A DNA stretch of 64,000 nt from Rhizobium sp. C4 (lineage in GTDB: Bacteria; Pseudomonadota; Alphaproteobacteria; Rhizobiales; Rhizobiaceae). The notes beneath the pieces are model-generated. The model worked only from the letters and a program-made list of their open reading frames with translations. It was not told the origin of the DNA and made no database searches. Shown piece after piece: positions 36,369 to 45,759 of this stretch; position 1 is the stretch's first letter; every line of letters begins with the position of its first letter. The stretch lies in assembly GCF_021026315.1 (NCBI RefSeq), contig NZ_JAJNCX010000009.1, forward strand, positions 62,001-126,000, given 5' to 3'. Made by a program: the position numbers and the translations under genes.

Positions 36369-36781
36369 ACGCGCTCGAAATCTGACGCGTCGCCATAATA
36401 TGGGTCGGGAACGTCAAAGCTCTGCCCGAGCGTCAGCGCGGAAAAGAGATGCACTCGCTCGCGGCCCTCGGCGGGCGCGATGCGGCGGATGTTTTCGACG
36501 TTTGAACTGTCCATGCCGAGGATGAGGTCGAAGGTCTCGAAATCGCGCTGGCGTATCTGCCGGGCCTTCAGCTTGGATAGGTCGATGCCGTATTGGGCAG
36601 CGACCGCAATCGAACGCCGGTCGGGCGCGTCGCCCTGATGCCAGCCGCCTGTGCCGGCCGAATCCGCCGTGATGCGGGCCGAAAGCCCCTGCTGTGCGAC
36701 GATATGGCGAAACACGCCCTCCGCGAGCGGCGACCGGCAGATATTGCCGAGGCACACAAAAAGAACCGAAACGTCGTTCAT
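36275..36781 (-). CDS. Low molecular weight protein-tyrosine phosphatase
   Basis: Cysteine phosphatase acting on phosphotyrosine proteins, in bacteria often on polysaccharide-export tyrosine kinases. The P-loop CLGNICRS is at residues 10-17 (nucleophile Cys10, Arg16), and the general acid is the Asp in VPDPYYG. The 168 aa length is about 10 residues longer than usual; the extra C-terminus (SDMSARGNTSSVR) lies in the overlap with thpR. No exopolysaccharide genes are next to it. Confidence 0.92.
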   Translation of the reverse strand: MNDVSVLFVCLGNICRSPLAEGVFRHIVAQQGLSARITADSAGTGGWHQGDAPDRRSIAVAAQYGIDLSKLKARQIRQRDFETFDLILGMDSSNVENIRRIAPAEGRERVHLFSALTLGQSFDVPDPYYGDASDFERVYHMISEGCVSLAEMLKSSDMSARGNTSSVR

Positions 36782-36795
36782 GCGTTTAATCTCCA

Positions 36796-36843
36796 GAGCA
36801 ATTCAGCAAAACGTGTGAAGCGGTTTTTCGTTCGCAATTGCGT
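36796..36843. repeat. Short rhizobial palindromic repeat upstream of phhB
   Basis: GCAATT (36798-36803) and AATTGC (36836-36841) bound a 48 bp imperfect dyad with a GTGAAGCGGTTTTTCG centre. I recall this sequence type as a frequent intergenic repeat in Rhizobiaceae. It lies in the short gap between the divergent phosphatase and phhB genes, where promoters would be expected. Confidence 0.6.
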
Positions 36844-36860
36844 GACAACAGGAGTTGATG

Positions 36861-37169
36861 ATGGTCAATCGGGTTAAGCTCAGCGAGAGCGAAGTGCAAG
36901 AGAAGCTGAAGTCGCATGGCGGCTGGCATCTGGAAGAGGGCGGCAAGGTCATCTCCAAGACCTTCGGCTTCGAGAATTTCCGCGAGGCCTTTGCCTTCAT
37001 GACGCAATGCGCGCTGATGGCCGAAAAGCTCGATCACCATCCCGACTGGAAGAATTCCTATGCGACGGTGGAAGTCTCGCTCTCCACCCATTCCGCCGGC
37101 GGCCTGACCGAGCTGGACTTCCAGCTCGCACTGGAAATGGATCGCGCAGAAGCGCATTACCGGATTTGA
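36861..37169 (+). CDS. phhB: 4a-hydroxytetrahydrobiopterin dehydratase (pterin carbinolamine dehydratase)
   Basis: Dehydrates 4a-hydroxytetrahydropterin to regenerate the cofactor of aromatic amino acid hydroxylases; related proteins also serve as moco or DcoH factors. The conserved motif EKLDHHPDW is near residues 58-66 and the tail TELDFQLALEMD is typical. Three start codons lie in a row (TTG 36855, ATG 36858, ATG 36861); AGGAG ends at 36854, so the ATG at 36861 has the best spacing. Length 102 aa. No phenylalanine hydroxylase is visible in the window. Confidence 0.87.
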   Translation: MVNRVKLSESEVQEKLKSHGGWHLEEGGKVISKTFGFENFREAFAFMTQCALMAEKLDHHPDWKNSYATVEVSLSTHSAGGLTELDFQLALEMDRAEAHYRI

Positions 37170-37232
37170 AACCGGGCCTGCCGATACATACATCAGGTCC
37201 GCCTGCAGTGAGCAGGTTCGAAAGGGCTTCGC

Positions 37233-37610
37233 ATGGACGACATCAAATATGGTGACATCCTGATGCCGGGCGATCCGGACACGCGGGAAAAGCAGTCGGA
37301 AAAGGTCCGCAAGGGCTTCTGGCCCGCCTTCAAGCGCGCGGTTCGCGTCCTGCCCTTCGGCGAGGACGTGGTGGCCGCCTATTATTGCGTGCTGGACCCG
37401 ACGACGCCGACGCGCGTGCGCGGCATTCTGCTCGCCGCACTCGCCTATTTCGTCTCGCCGATCGATTTCGTGCCGGATTTCATCGCCGTGATCGGCTTTT
37501 CCGATGACCTCGCCGTGCTGACCATGGCGATCACCTCGGTGCGCGCACATATGAAGCCCGAGCATTACGACAAGGCGCGCGACGCGCTGGAAGATCACAA
37601 GACCAGCTGA
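37233..37610 (+). CDS. YkvA family protein (DUF1232)
   Basis: A 125 aa protein with the DUF1232 core DPTTPTRVRGILLAALAYFVSPIDFVPDFI and one or two hydrophobic helices around residues 65-105, followed by a short charged tail. Function unknown; members are inner-membrane associated. Follows phhB by 63 bp on the same strand and may be cotranscribed. Confidence 0.85.
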   Translation: MDDIKYGDILMPGDPDTREKQSEKVRKGFWPAFKRAVRVLPFGEDVVAAYYCVLDPTTPTRVRGILLAALAYFVSPIDFVPDFIAVIGFSDDLAVLTMAITSVRAHMKPEHYDKARDALEDHKTS

Positions 37611-37770
37611 CAGCCGCAACTCGCGCTTCGCGAAATGACGTTTGTCACCACTCGCGAAAGATCCCTGTTGCTTCACTCATGTTCGTTTGAGGGAGAACCG
37701 CAGTTCGACGATGACTGCGGTCAACGGAACCGGTTGCGGTCCCGACAGCTCCAACGAACGGACCATCGTC

Positions 37771-38271
37771 ATGCAATACGCCACCCAATATGCCGTCGGC
37801 ATTGTCACCCACACGCCGCTCTGGGTCTGGCTCATCCTTGCCGGCCTCATCTATCTCGGTCTGCAACGCACCAAGACCCGCGAACTCTCCATCTCCCGCA
37901 TCGTCGTCCCGGCGGCACTGTTCGTGGCAATTGCGATCATTCGCCTCGTCATGGGGCGTTTTGCCGAGCCGGCCCTTCTGGGTACAGTTGCCGGCCTTGT
38001 GGCGGCATTCGGCATGCTCATGCTCGTCAAGCCCGGCCGCAATGCCCGCCGCGTCGGTCCCGGTCGGCTGCTGATCGAGGGCGAATGGTTCTCGCTTGGG
38101 CTGATCCTTGCGATCTTCAGCGTCAATTACGGGATTGCGGTCGTCTCGGCGATCAATCCGGATCTCGGAAGCAGCGACAACCTGCGCTTCCTCTATGGCT
38201 TCGTGAATGCCACATCCTCCTGCTTCATGATGGGCCGCGCCATTGCCTATCTGAACGCCAGAACGGCTTGA
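37771..38271 (+). CDS. Small multi-pass membrane protein (DUF6622-like)
   Basis: A 166 aa protein with five or so hydrophobic segments starting at about residues 14, 37, 60, 98 and 135. It has no catalytic motif I can recognise; the layout WLILAGLIYLGLQRTKTREL and FGMLMLVKPGR resembles the DUF6622 family of predicted membrane proteins. The ATG at 37771 is chosen because hydrophobic sequence begins shortly after; an ATG at 37711 is possible. The stop is 5 bp before the following hydrolase gene, so the two are probably translated together. Confidence 0.7.
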   Translation: MQYATQYAVGIVTHTPLWVWLILAGLIYLGLQRTKTRELSISRIVVPAALFVAIAIIRLVMGRFAEPALLGTVAGLVAAFGMLMLVKPGRNARRVGPGRLLIEGEWFSLGLILAIFSVNYGIAVVSAINPDLGSSDNLRFLYGFVNATSSCFMMGRAIAYLNARTA

Positions 38272-38276
38272 AGGCG

Positions 38277-39278
38277 ATGAACACCGCCCTTCGCGTCCTC
38301 ACTGTCACCATCGCTCTCCTCGCTGCGATCCCCCTTGTCGCCCTCGGGCTGATCTTCAGCCAAAGCCCGGAAGCGCCGGCCAAGGATGACGACACGCTGA
38401 ACTTCAAGTCCGTGCTGCCGCCCGAACAGGTCACTCTTCCGCTTCTGCCCTACAAGGCGGAAGACGGGTCCGAGCTTGGCTATCGCTTCATCCCGGCCAA
38501 GTCGGACAATGCGCCGCTGGTCATCCTCATCCACGGCTCCGGCTGGCATGGCGGGAGTTATCAATGGCTCGCCCGTCAGATTGCAGGCGAGGGCGATATC
38601 GCGGTCGCCATTCCCGATCTGCGCGGTCACGGACCGTCGCCGCAAATGCGCGGCGATGTCGATTACATCGGCCAGATGGAGGACGATGTCGCAGCACTGG
38701 CCAAACAATTGCTGAAGCCCGGACAGAAGCTTATCCTTGCCGGCCATTCCAGCGGTGGCGGCTTCGTCATCCGCTTTGCCGGCGGCCAGTATGGCGGGAT
38801 GCTCAGCGGCGCCGTCCTGCTTTCGCCCTACCTGAACTACAAGGCGCCCACCATGCGCGACAATGCCGGCGGCTGGTCGCAGGCGCTGGTGCGTCGGGCC
38901 ATCGGGCTTTCGATCCTCAATGGTTTCGGCATTCATGCTCTCGATGGGTTGACGGTCGTGACCTTCCACTTCCCGCGCGCTGTTCTGGAAAGCGCCGAGG
39001 GCAAGGCGGCCACCACGGCCTATTCCTGGCGGCTCAACGTCTCCTATGCGCCGCGCCGCGACTATCTCGGCGATGTCGGCAAGCTGCCGCCCTTCCTGCT
39101 GGTGGCTGGAAAACAGGACGAGGCATTCCGCGCCGACCAGTTCGAGCCGACCCTGTCACCGGTCAACCCGAGGGGCGAATACCATGTCCTCGACGGCGTC
39201 GATCACCTCGGATTGATCAATAACCAGGCGACGGCCGATCTCGTCCGCGCCTATGTCAGCCGGCAGATTGGACGCTGA
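38277..39278 (+). CDS. Alpha/beta hydrolase, membrane-anchored lysophospholipase-like
   Basis: A 333 aa alpha/beta hydrolase with an N-terminal hydrophobic helix (residues 5-25) that is a signal anchor or signal peptide. The oxyanion segment LIHGSGWHGG, nucleophile elbow GHSSGG (Ser), an acid residue in VAGKQDEAF and the His in GVDHLGL form the expected catalytic set. Serine aminopeptidase/lysophospholipase (Hydrolase_4) members are the closest type. Located 5 bp after the small membrane protein gene, suggesting a two-gene unit at the envelope. Substrate unknown. Confidence 0.83.
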   Translation: MNTALRVLTVTIALLAAIPLVALGLIFSQSPEAPAKDDDTLNFKSVLPPEQVTLPLLPYKAEDGSELGYRFIPAKSDNAPLVILIHGSGWHGGSYQWLARQIAGEGDIAVAIPDLRGHGPSPQMRGDVDYIGQMEDDVAALAKQLLKPGQKLILAGHSSGGGFVIRFAGGQYGGMLSGAVLLSPYLNYKAPTMRDNAGGWSQALVRRAIGLSILNGFGIHALDGLTVVTFHFPRAVLESAEGKAATTAYSWRLNVSYAPRRDYLGDVGKLPPFLLVAGKQDEAFRADQFEPTLSPVNPRGEYHVLDGVDHLGLINNQATADLVRAYVSRQIGR

Positions 39279-39459
39279 TGGTCGGGTAACCCGAAGGCCA
39301 TTTTCTCGCAAAACCGATTTGGGCGGGCAGACCGCCCCAATGTCGCCCGATTTCAAATGCCTTTCATCAGCGCAAGGGAAGCGCTTCGCGCCATTCCGGC
39401 ACGGACTGTCGTGTGGAATATGCCGCTCTCGACCGATTTTGCCGCGAAGCAATTCCTTG

Positions 39460-39488
39460 TTGACGGTTTGGTAACCCGAATTAAGCTA
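39460..39488 (+). promoter_or_regulatory. Possible sigma-70 promoter for the IalB-like gene
   Basis: TTGACG (39460-39465) with TAAGCT (39482-39487) at 16 bp spacing, followed by AT-rich sequence. It would give a leader of about 70 nt. The rest of 39279-39459 shows no gene or clear structure. Confidence 0.35.
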
Positions 39489-39563
39489 AATTAATTCAAA
39501 TCGTCATAAACGGCCGGCATTGCTCGGCTTTTTCGCGTGGACGGAAACAATCGGTAGGAAGTT

Positions 39564-40199
39564 ATGTTCGCAGGCAAAACAGCACTCGCTCTTTCCATCA
39601 TCCTGGCATCGGCTTCGGCAGTCACGCTTTCCGCGACGTCCGTAGCGGCAAAGGACGCCAAGGAGACCGAAAAGTCGGACAGCAAGAAGCCCGCCGACAA
39701 GAAGGCGGACAAGAAGTCGTCCGACAAGAAGTCCGGCGACAAGAAGGAAGCCGCAGCGCCTTCCGGCCCGACCCGCATCCAGCAGTTCAACGCCTGGGGC
39801 GCCTATTCCTACACGTCGGGCGCCAGCAAGGTCTGCTACGTGCTTTCGGTTCCGGCTGAAAAGTCGCCCGCCAAGCTCGACCATGGCGACAACTTCTTCC
39901 TGGTGACCCAGCGTCCCGGCCAGAACATTTCCTACGAACCGCAGGTCATGGTCGGCTACGCGCTGAAGGCAGGCTCGAAGGTCAAGGTCACGATCGACAC
40001 CAAGTCCTACACGATGTTCATCAAGGACAAGTCGGCATGGCTGGAGAACGCTGCCGAAGAGCCCGCGCTCGTCGCAGCCCTGAAGTCCGGCCACAGCCTG
40101 AAGGTGGACGCCATCTCCTCGCGCGGCACGCCGACCTCCTACACCTATTCGCTCTCCGGCATTTCGGCGGCTCTCAAGCAGATCGAAACCTGCAAGTAA
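39564..40199 (+). CDS. Invasion-associated locus B (IalB) family secreted protein with Lys/Asp linker
   Basis: A 211 aa exported protein. The signal peptide covers residues 1-28 (cut after VAA), followed by a low-complexity linker of about 35 residues built from Asp-Lys-Lys repeats (KKPADKKADKK, SSDKKSGDKK), and then the IalB domain from about residue 72 (FNAWGAYSYTSGASKVCYVLS) with a C-terminal ETCK; the two Cys could pair. IalB was described as a Bartonella factor for erythrocyte entry, but homologues are common in free-living and symbiotic rhizobia, so a general envelope role is likely. Own promoter and terminator. Confidence 0.8.
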   Translation: MFAGKTALALSIILASASAVTLSATSVAAKDAKETEKSDSKKPADKKADKKSSDKKSGDKKEAAAPSGPTRIQQFNAWGAYSYTSGASKVCYVLSVPAEKSPAKLDHGDNFFLVTQRPGQNISYEPQVMVGYALKAGSKVKVTIDTKSYTMFIKDKSAWLENAAEEPALVAALKSGHSLKVDAISSRGTPTSYTYSLSGISAALKQIETCK

Positions 40200-40226
40200 G
40201 CCAGACCACCCGTTCCATGCCTTCAC

Positions 40227-40256
40227 AAAGCCGGCCTTAGCGCCGGCTTTGCTGTT
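40227..40256 (+). terminator. Intrinsic terminator after the IalB-like gene
   Basis: Nine bp stem (40227-40235 with 40242-40250), interrupted T tail TTTGCTGTTT. Confidence 0.75.
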
Positions 40257-40373
40257 TCTGGTCGAGACGTCCCTTTGGATTGAAGGGGCTGACGTGGCGG
40301 CAAAATCATGATAGAGGAGCCCGCAAATTGTGAGCGCGGGCGAAATTTACGCCGCGCCGAAGGATAGTCTCTT

Positions 40374-41600
40374 ATGGTCAGTCTCGATCTTGCCGCGCCG
40401 GCAGCCCCGGCGAAGCCCGTTTTTGAATTGTCCGAAAAGCCCTCGCTGATCGGCCTGTCGCGCGAAGAACTTGCCAGCGCCCTCGTTGAAAAAGGCGTGG
40501 CCGAGCGTCAGGTCAAGATGCGCGTCAGCCAGATCTGGCACTGGCTCTATATTCGCGGCATTTCCGATTTCGACGACATGACGAATGTCGCCAAGGATCT
40601 TCGCGCGCTTCTGAAAGAGCATTTCACCATCCAGCGCCCGGAAATCGCCGAAGAGCAGATTTCCAATGACGGCACCCGCAAATGGCTGCTGCGCTTTCCG
40701 GCGCGCGGCGCGGGTCGCCCGGTCGAGGTGGAAACGGTCTATATCCCGGAAGAGGGGCGTGGCACGCTCTGCATCTCCTCGCAGGTCGGCTGCACGCTCA
40801 CCTGCTCCTTCTGCCACACCGGCACGCAGCGCCTGGTGCGCAACCTGACGGCGGAAGAAATACTCTCGCAGCTTCTGCTCGCCCGCGATCGCCTCGGCGA
40901 CTTCCCCGACCGCGAAACGCCGCAGGGCGGCATCCTGCCCTCCTCCGATCGCAAGATCACCAATATCGTCATGATGGGCATGGGCGAGCCGCTTTATAAT
41001 TTCGAAGAGGTCAAGAAGGCCCTGCTGATCGCCACCGATGGCGACGGCCTGTCGCTGTCGCGCCGCCGCGTCACGCTCTCGACCTCGGGCGTCGTGCCGG
41101 AAATCTACCGCACCGGCGAGGAAATCGGCGTCATGCTGGCGATCTCGCTGCACGCGACCAACGATGCGCTGCGCGACGAACTCGTGCCGATCAACAAGAA
41201 ATACCCGCTCAAGGAACTGATGGCCGCCTGCCGCGCCTATCCGGGCCTGTCGAATGCCCGCCGCATCACCTTCGAATATGTGATGCTGAAGGGCGTCAAT
41301 GACAGCCTTGAGCATGCCCGCGATCTGGTGAAGCTGCTCAAGGGCGTTCCGGCCAAGATCAACCTCATTCCGTTCAATCCCTGGCCGGGCACGAAATACG
41401 ACTGTTCCGACTGGGAAACGATCGAGGCCTTTGCCGATTTCGTCAACGCCGCCGGCTATGCCTCGCCCATCCGCACACCCCGCGGCCGCGACATCCTCGC
41501 CGCCTGCGGCCAGCTGAAGTCGGAATCGGAGCGCATGCGCAAGACGGAACGGCTTGCATTGCAGGCCATGATGATCGCCAACCATGGCGAGGATGATTGA
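40374..41600 (+). CDS. rlmN: 23S rRNA (adenine-2503-C2) / tRNA-A37 dual-specificity methyltransferase
   Basis: Radical-SAM enzyme that methylates C2 of A2503 in 23S rRNA and A37 in some tRNAs. The 4Fe-4S motif is C140-x3-C144-x2-C147 (CTLTCSFC), the conserved [12 protein letters not shown] follows, and the methyl-carrying Cys is in the C-terminal ILAACGQL. The N-terminal helical domain ([10 protein letters not shown]) is intact. Length 408 aa, typical of the alphaproteobacterial form. Single gene. Confidence 0.96.
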   Translation: MVSLDLAAPAAPAKPVFELSEKPSLIGLSREELASALVEKGVAERQVKMRVSQIWHWLYIRGISDFDDMTNVAKDLRALLKEHFTIQRPEIAEEQISNDGTRKWLLRFPARGAGRPVEVETVYIPEEGRGTLCISSQVGCTLTCSFCHTGTQRLVRNLTAEEILSQLLLARDRLGDFPDRETPQGGILPSSDRKITNIVMMGMGEPLYNFEEVKKALLIATDGDGLSLSRRRVTLSTSGVVPEIYRTGEEIGVMLAISLHATNDALRDELVPINKKYPLKELMAACRAYPGLSNARRITFEYVMLKGVNDSLEHARDLVKLLKGVPAKINLIPFNPWPGTKYDCSDWETIEAFADFVNAAGYASPIRTPRGRDILAACGQLKSESERMRKTERLALQAMMIANHGEDD

Positions 41601-41645
41601 GGTTTTCTCCTCTCCCCTTGTGGGAAGGCTTGGCCATTTTCTCCA

Positions 41646-41787
41646 CCGTCATCCCGGACTTGATCCGGGATCTAGCCAGCCCGCGTCCGCGGGCTGAGAG
41701 GACTGTTCAATAAACGCGCCGTAGCCAAAGAGTCTTTCCCGCGATCGACATCGCGGACTGGATGCCGGATCAAGTCCGGCATGACGG
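41646..41787. repeat. Large composite palindrome between rlmN and ubiB
   Basis: Outer arms CCGTCATCCCGGACTTGATC (from 41646) and GATCAAGTCCGGCATGACGG (to 41787) are inverted copies with one mismatch; inside are hairpins AGCCCGCG-TCC-GCGGGCT (about 41678-41696) and GCGATCGACATCGC. This repeat type is widespread in alphaproteobacterial genomes between convergent genes, as here, and could end both transcripts. Confidence 0.8.
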
Positions 41788-41834
41788 AAGGTGTTGGAAC
41801 GCTCGCGGCCAACAGTCGCCTGGCGGGCCGGGGC

Positions 41835-43409
41835 TTACGAAACCTTCCACGCGATATAAACACTCGCAGCCGCAATCACCCAAAGCGCCACGCGACCCCA
41901 GCGGGAGTGCTTCGCTTCCGCCTTGCCGATCTCTTCCGCCGTGCTCTTGTCGAAGCGCAGGCCGTTTTCGGTCATTGCCATCACTTCGGCGTGGAACTTC
42001 TCGGTCTTGGCGGCGATTTCCGGCAGCGCTTCGGCGAGCCGGATGGCGGCGCCGACGGCGTCCTTGAGATCGCCCACGATCCGCTTTGGCCCGAGATTGT
42101 CGCGGATCCAGCCGCCGACGACTTCCTCGGAGGCCTTCCACATGTTGAAGCGCGGGTTGAGCGTGCGCGCAACACCTTCGACAACCACCATGGTCTTCTG
42201 CAGCATCAGCAGTTCCGGCCGCGTCTCCATGTCGAAAAGCTCGGTGACCTCGAAGAGCAGCGTCAGCAGCTTTGCCATCGAGATCGTCTCGGCGGACTGG
42301 CCATGGATCGGCTCGCCGATGGCGCGGATCGCCTGGGCGAAGCTCGCATGGTCATGATGGGCCGGCACATAGCCCGCCTCGAAATGGACGTCGGCGACGC
42401 GCATGTAGTCGCGGGTGATGAAGCCGTAAAGGATCTCGGCGAGGAAACGCCGTTCTTTCCGCCCCAGACGGCCCGTGATGCCGAAATCGACGGCGACGAT
42501 GGTTCCATCCGCCTCGACGAAGAGATTGCCCTGGTGCATGTCTGCGTGGAAGAAGCCGTCGCGCAGCGTGTGGCGCAGGAACGACTGGATCAGCGTGTCG
42601 GCCAGCTTGTCGAGATCGTGACCAGCGGCGCGCAGGCCGGCGATATCCGACATCTTGACGCCGTCGATCCATTCCATGGTGACGACATCGCGCCCCGTGC
42701 GTTCCCAGTCGACATAGGGCACACGGAAGCCGGGATCATCCTTGGTGTTTTCGGCAATTTCGGAAAGGGCTGCCGCCTCAAGGCGCAGATCCATCTCGAT
42801 CCGCGTCGTCTGTTCGAGCGTGCGGGTGACTTCGACAGGCCGCAGCCGCTTCGATTTCGGCAGGAAACGCTCCTGCGTCTCGGCGACGAGATACATGGCC
42901 TCCAGGTCGGCGGCAAAGCGCTGGCGGACGCCGGGGCGGATCACCTTGACGGCAACCTTGCGCTCGACGCCATCGACGACGATTTCGGCCGGATGCACCT
43001 GTGCCACGGACGCTGCGGCAACCGGATTGTAGAGATGGGCGAAAAGATCATCCGCCTTGCGGCCGAGCGAACCTTCGATCTGCGCGACCGACTGCTCCAT
43101 CGGAAATGTCGCCATGCGGTCCTGCAGGAGCGAAAGGTCGGCGGCGAATTCCGCACCGATCACATCGGGACGGGTCGCCAGAAACTGACCCATCTTCACA
43201 TAGGAGGGCCCCAGCCGTTCGACCGCGCGGGCAAGATTGTCGGAGCGCGCGCTGCTGCGGGCGCGATTGCGGGCGAAAAGCTCGAGAAAGGCCTTCCCCG
43301 TGCGAACGGGCGCGGGCAGGCCTTCAGACGGGAATGCGCCGACAACGCCTTCGCGAACCAGAACCCAGCCGACCCGGGCAAGCCGGCCATAAGCAGTCAG
43401 TCCAGCCAT
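41835..43409 (-). CDS. ubiB: Ubiquinone biosynthesis accessory kinase-like protein UbiB
   Basis: Atypical protein-kinase-like (ABC1/ADCK) membrane protein required for ubiquinone formation. The KxGQ motif (YVKMGQFLATRPDV) lies at about residues 100-115, replacing a normal glycine-rich loop; the invariant Lys region (KVAVKVIRPGVRQRF), the catalytic-loop-like FHADMHQGNL and the DFG-like AVDFGITGRLG follow. A hydrophobic C-terminal segment (VALWVIAAASVYIAW) anchors it. Start at ATG 43409, 4 bp after the ubiE stop, so the pair is one operon. Length 524 aa. Confidence 0.95.
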   Translation of the reverse strand: MAGLTAYGRLARVGWVLVREGVVGAFPSEGLPAPVRTGKAFLELFARNRARSSARSDNLARAVERLGPSYVKMGQFLATRPDVIGAEFAADLSLLQDRMATFPMEQSVAQIEGSLGRKADDLFAHLYNPVAAASVAQVHPAEIVVDGVERKVAVKVIRPGVRQRFAADLEAMYLVAETQERFLPKSKRLRPVEVTRTLEQTTRIEMDLRLEAAALSEIAENTKDDPGFRVPYVDWERTGRDVVTMEWIDGVKMSDIAGLRAAGHDLDKLADTLIQSFLRHTLRDGFFHADMHQGNLFVEADGTIVAVDFGITGRLGRKERRFLAEILYGFITRDYMRVADVHFEAGYVPAHHDHASFAQAIRAIGEPIHGQSAETISMAKLLTLLFEVTELFDMETRPELLMLQKTMVVVEGVARTLNPRFNMWKASEEVVGGWIRDNLGPKRIVGDLKDAVGAAIRLAEALPEIAAKTEKFHAEVMAMTENGLRFDKSTAEEIGKAEAKHSRWGRVALWVIAAASVYIAWKVS

Positions 43410-43413
43410 GGGA

Positions 43414-44190
43414 TCAGAGCTTCCAGCCGGAATGAAGGGCCGCAATGCCGCCGGTATAATTGGTGAAGTTCACCCGCGAGAAGCCGGCCTGGCTGATCAT
43501 GGTCGCGAAATCCCGCTGATTGGGGAACTTGCGGATCGATTCCACCAGATACTGATAGGGCTCGGCTTCGCCGGTGATCATCTTGCCGAATTGCGGGATC
43601 GCCTTGAAAGACCACTGGTCGTAGAACGTATCGAGAAGCGGCATTTCGACTTCGGAAAATTCCAGCACGAGCAGACGTCCGCCGCGCTTCAAGACGCGAT
43701 AGGCCTCCTTCAGCGCCACATCGATATGCGGCACGTTGCGGATGCCGAAGGCGATCGTATAGGCATCGAAGGAATTGGCCTCGAAGGGCAGGCTCTCGGC
43801 ATTGGCCTCGACGAAATCGAGGTTCGGCGAAAGCCCCTTCTTTTCCGCCCGCTCGGCACCGACACCCAGCATCGAGCCGTTGATGTCGAGAACGGTCACA
43901 TGGGCCTGACGGCCCGAGGCTTCCACAATACGAAACGCGATATCGCCCGTGCCGCCGGCAACGTCAAGCGCGCGGTAGTTCTGGTCGCGGCGCGGATTGA
44001 GCGATGCCACCATCGCCTCTTTCCAGGCGCGGTGCAGGCCCGCCGACATGACATCGTTCATGATGTCGTAGCGCTTGGCGACCTTGTGAAACACATCATT
44101 GACGAGGCTCTGCTTTTCGCCGTCCGCGACCTGGCGAAAACCATAGGACGTTTCCATGCCACCATTTGCAGAGGTGCGGCTCTCGTTCAT
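43414..44190 (-). CDS. ubiE: Demethylmenaquinone / 2-methoxy-6-polyprenyl-1,4-benzoquinol methyltransferase
   Basis: SAM-dependent C-methyltransferase of ubiquinone synthesis. Both UbiE signatures are present: [17 protein letters not shown] near residue 41 and [18 protein letters not shown], with the SAM site [14 protein letters not shown] in between. The 258 aa length is typical. First gene of ubiE-ubiB, divergent from mutM. The mutM-ubiE-ubiB cluster is common in rhizobia. Confidence 0.96.
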   Translation of the reverse strand: MNESRTSANGGMETSYGFRQVADGEKQSLVNDVFHKVAKRYDIMNDVMSAGLHRAWKEAMVASLNPRRDQNYRALDVAGGTGDIAFRIVEASGRQAHVTVLDINGSMLGVGAERAEKKGLSPNLDFVEANAESLPFEANSFDAYTIAFGIRNVPHIDVALKEAYRVLKRGGRLLVLEFSEVEMPLLDTFYDQWSFKAIPQFGKMITGEAEPYQYLVESIRKFPNQRDFATMISQAGFSRVNFTNYTGGIAALHSGWKL

Positions 44191-44366
44191 GGGTTCAAGC
44201 TCCCGGTCATCGGTTCTTCAAAGTGAAAGCTCTGGCGCATTCGCCTCTTCGGCGCTATCGCAGGCTCACCTATATATGGACATGCGGTTTTTGCACCGCA
44301 ACGTGATGCGGCGTCTATAGACCAGATTGCAGCTACACGAAACAGATTTGAGAGAAAGAGGTTACC

Positions 44367-45257
44367 GTGCCCGAACTGCCCGAGGTGGAAACTGTCCGGC
44401 GAGGTCTCGCGCCGACCATGGAGGGCGCGCGCCTCACGCAGCTGGAACTGCGCCGCCCGAACCTGCGCTTTCCCTTCACGGAAGGCATGGCCGGTCGGCT
44501 GGCCGGCCGGCAGATCGACAGCCTGAGCCGCAGGGCCAAATATCTGCTGATCAATTTTGAAGGCGGGCTGACGGCGATCTCCCATCTTGGCATGTCCGGC
44601 TCTTTCCGGATCGAGGCGGGCGGCGAACCTGCGACACCTGGCGACTTCCATTATGCGCGCTCCAAGGACGAGAAGCACGACCATGTCGTCTTCCACCTGA
44701 CGCGGGCCGATCAGCCCGCCCGGATCATCTATAATGACCCCCGCCGCTTCGGCTTTCTCCTGCTGGAGGAGACCGCAAGGCTCGCCGACAATCCCTATCT
44801 CGCCAGCCTCGGCCCGGAGCCGACGGGCAACAGCCTCAGCGCTGAAATGCTGGCCGCGGCCTTTGCGGACAAGAAGGCGCCGCTGAAGGCGGCCCTTCTC
44901 GATCAGACCGTGATCGCCGGGCTTGGCAATATCTATGTCTGCGAGGCGCTGCACCGGGCAGGGCTGTCGCCCCGGCGGGCGGCGGGCACGATGGTGGACA
45001 AGAAGGGCAGGGCAAAGCCGCAGCTTGGCCTTCTCGTCGAATGCGTCCGCGATGTCATCGCCGAGGCGATCGCCGCCGGCGGCTCGTCGCTGCGCGACCA
45101 TATCCAGACGGACGGATCGCTCGGTTATTTCCAGCATACATTCCGCGTCTATGATAGAGAGGGCGAGGCCTGCCCCAATCCGGGTTGCGGGCGCCCGGTG
45201 GAGCGGATTGTCCAGTCGGGCCGTTCGACCTTCTTCTGCGCGGCATGCCAGAAATAG
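44367..45257 (+). CDS. mutM: Formamidopyrimidine-DNA glycosylase (8-oxoguanine DNA glycosylase)
   Basis: Base-excision repair enzyme removing 8-oxoguanine and FapyG, with AP lyase activity. The N-terminal PELPEVET (catalytic Pro1 and Glu2 after Met removal), the Lys near LSRRAKYLL, the H2TH domain [17 protein letters not shown] and a C-terminal zinc finger (CPNPGCG then FFCAACQK) are all intact. It starts with GTG at 44367, since PELPEVET must follow the initiator directly. Length 296 aa. Confidence 0.96.
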   Translation: MPELPEVETVRRGLAPTMEGARLTQLELRRPNLRFPFTEGMAGRLAGRQIDSLSRRAKYLLINFEGGLTAISHLGMSGSFRIEAGGEPATPGDFHYARSKDEKHDHVVFHLTRADQPARIIYNDPRRFGFLLLEETARLADNPYLASLGPEPTGNSLSAEMLAAAFADKKAPLKAALLDQTVIAGLGNIYVCEALHRAGLSPRRAAGTMVDKKGRAKPQLGLLVECVRDVIAEAIAAGGSSLRDHIQTDGSLGYFQHTFRVYDREGEACPNPGCGRPVERIVQSGRSTFFCAACQK

Positions 45258-45279
45258 GAGTCTCGCCGCATTTTGCGCG

Positions 45280-45307
45280 TTGACTGGCGTGCGCTTTCCC
45301 GTTATAT
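45280..45307 (+). promoter_or_regulatory. Strong sigma-70 promoter for rpsT
   Basis: TTGACT (45280-45285) and TTATAT (45302-45307) with 16 bp spacing match the rhizobial consensus (CTTGAC, CTATAT) well. The leader would be about 125 nt, long enough for feedback control by S20. Confidence 0.6.
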
Positions 45308-45437
45308 GCCCGCCAACCGTTTGGAAAGCCACCGTTCCGGTCCTTTCCGTCAAACGCTTCCACTTGAGTTCTGACGAATGGTCTGGCGACCGAGCGCGGC
45401 AGAGTGGTAGCATATCGAGTTTGTAAGAGAGGCACAT

Positions 45438-45704
45438 ATGGCCAATACATCTTCTGCGAAGAAGGCGACCCGCAAGATTGCTCGCCGCACCGACGTCAAC
45501 AAGGCTCGTCGTTCGCGCGTCCGTTCCTTCCTCCGCAAGGTTGAAGAAGCAATCGCTTCTGGCGACGCAAAGGTTGCACAGGAAGCTCTCCGCGCCGCAC
45601 AGCCCGAGCTGATGCGCGCTGCCGGTCGCGGCGTCGTTCATGCCAACACGGCATCGCGCAAGGTTTCGCGTCTGGCGAGCCGCGTGAAGGCCCTTTCGGT
45701 CTGA
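45438..45704 (+). CDS. rpsT: 30S ribosomal protein S20
   Basis: Primary 16S rRNA binding protein. The 88 aa sequence is Ala/Lys/Arg-rich, begins [12 protein letters not shown] and contains [20 protein letters not shown] and the C-terminal [20 protein letters not shown], all diagnostic of S20. A good promoter lies upstream and a terminator follows. The position just before dnaA is common in rhizobia. Confidence 0.97.
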   Translation: MANTSSAKKATRKIARRTDVNKARRSRVRSFLRKVEEAIASGDAKVAQEALRAAQPELMRAAGRGVVHANTASRKVSRLASRVKALSV

Positions 45705-45731
45705 TCATCTGATCGAAATCTGAAGATTTAA

Positions 45732-45759
45732 AAAGCCTGGTCGTCTGACCGGGCTTTTT
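45732..45759 (+). terminator. Intrinsic terminator of rpsT
   Basis: Eleven bp stem (45732-45742 with 45747-45757, one G-T pair) followed by TTTTT. Confidence 0.88.
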
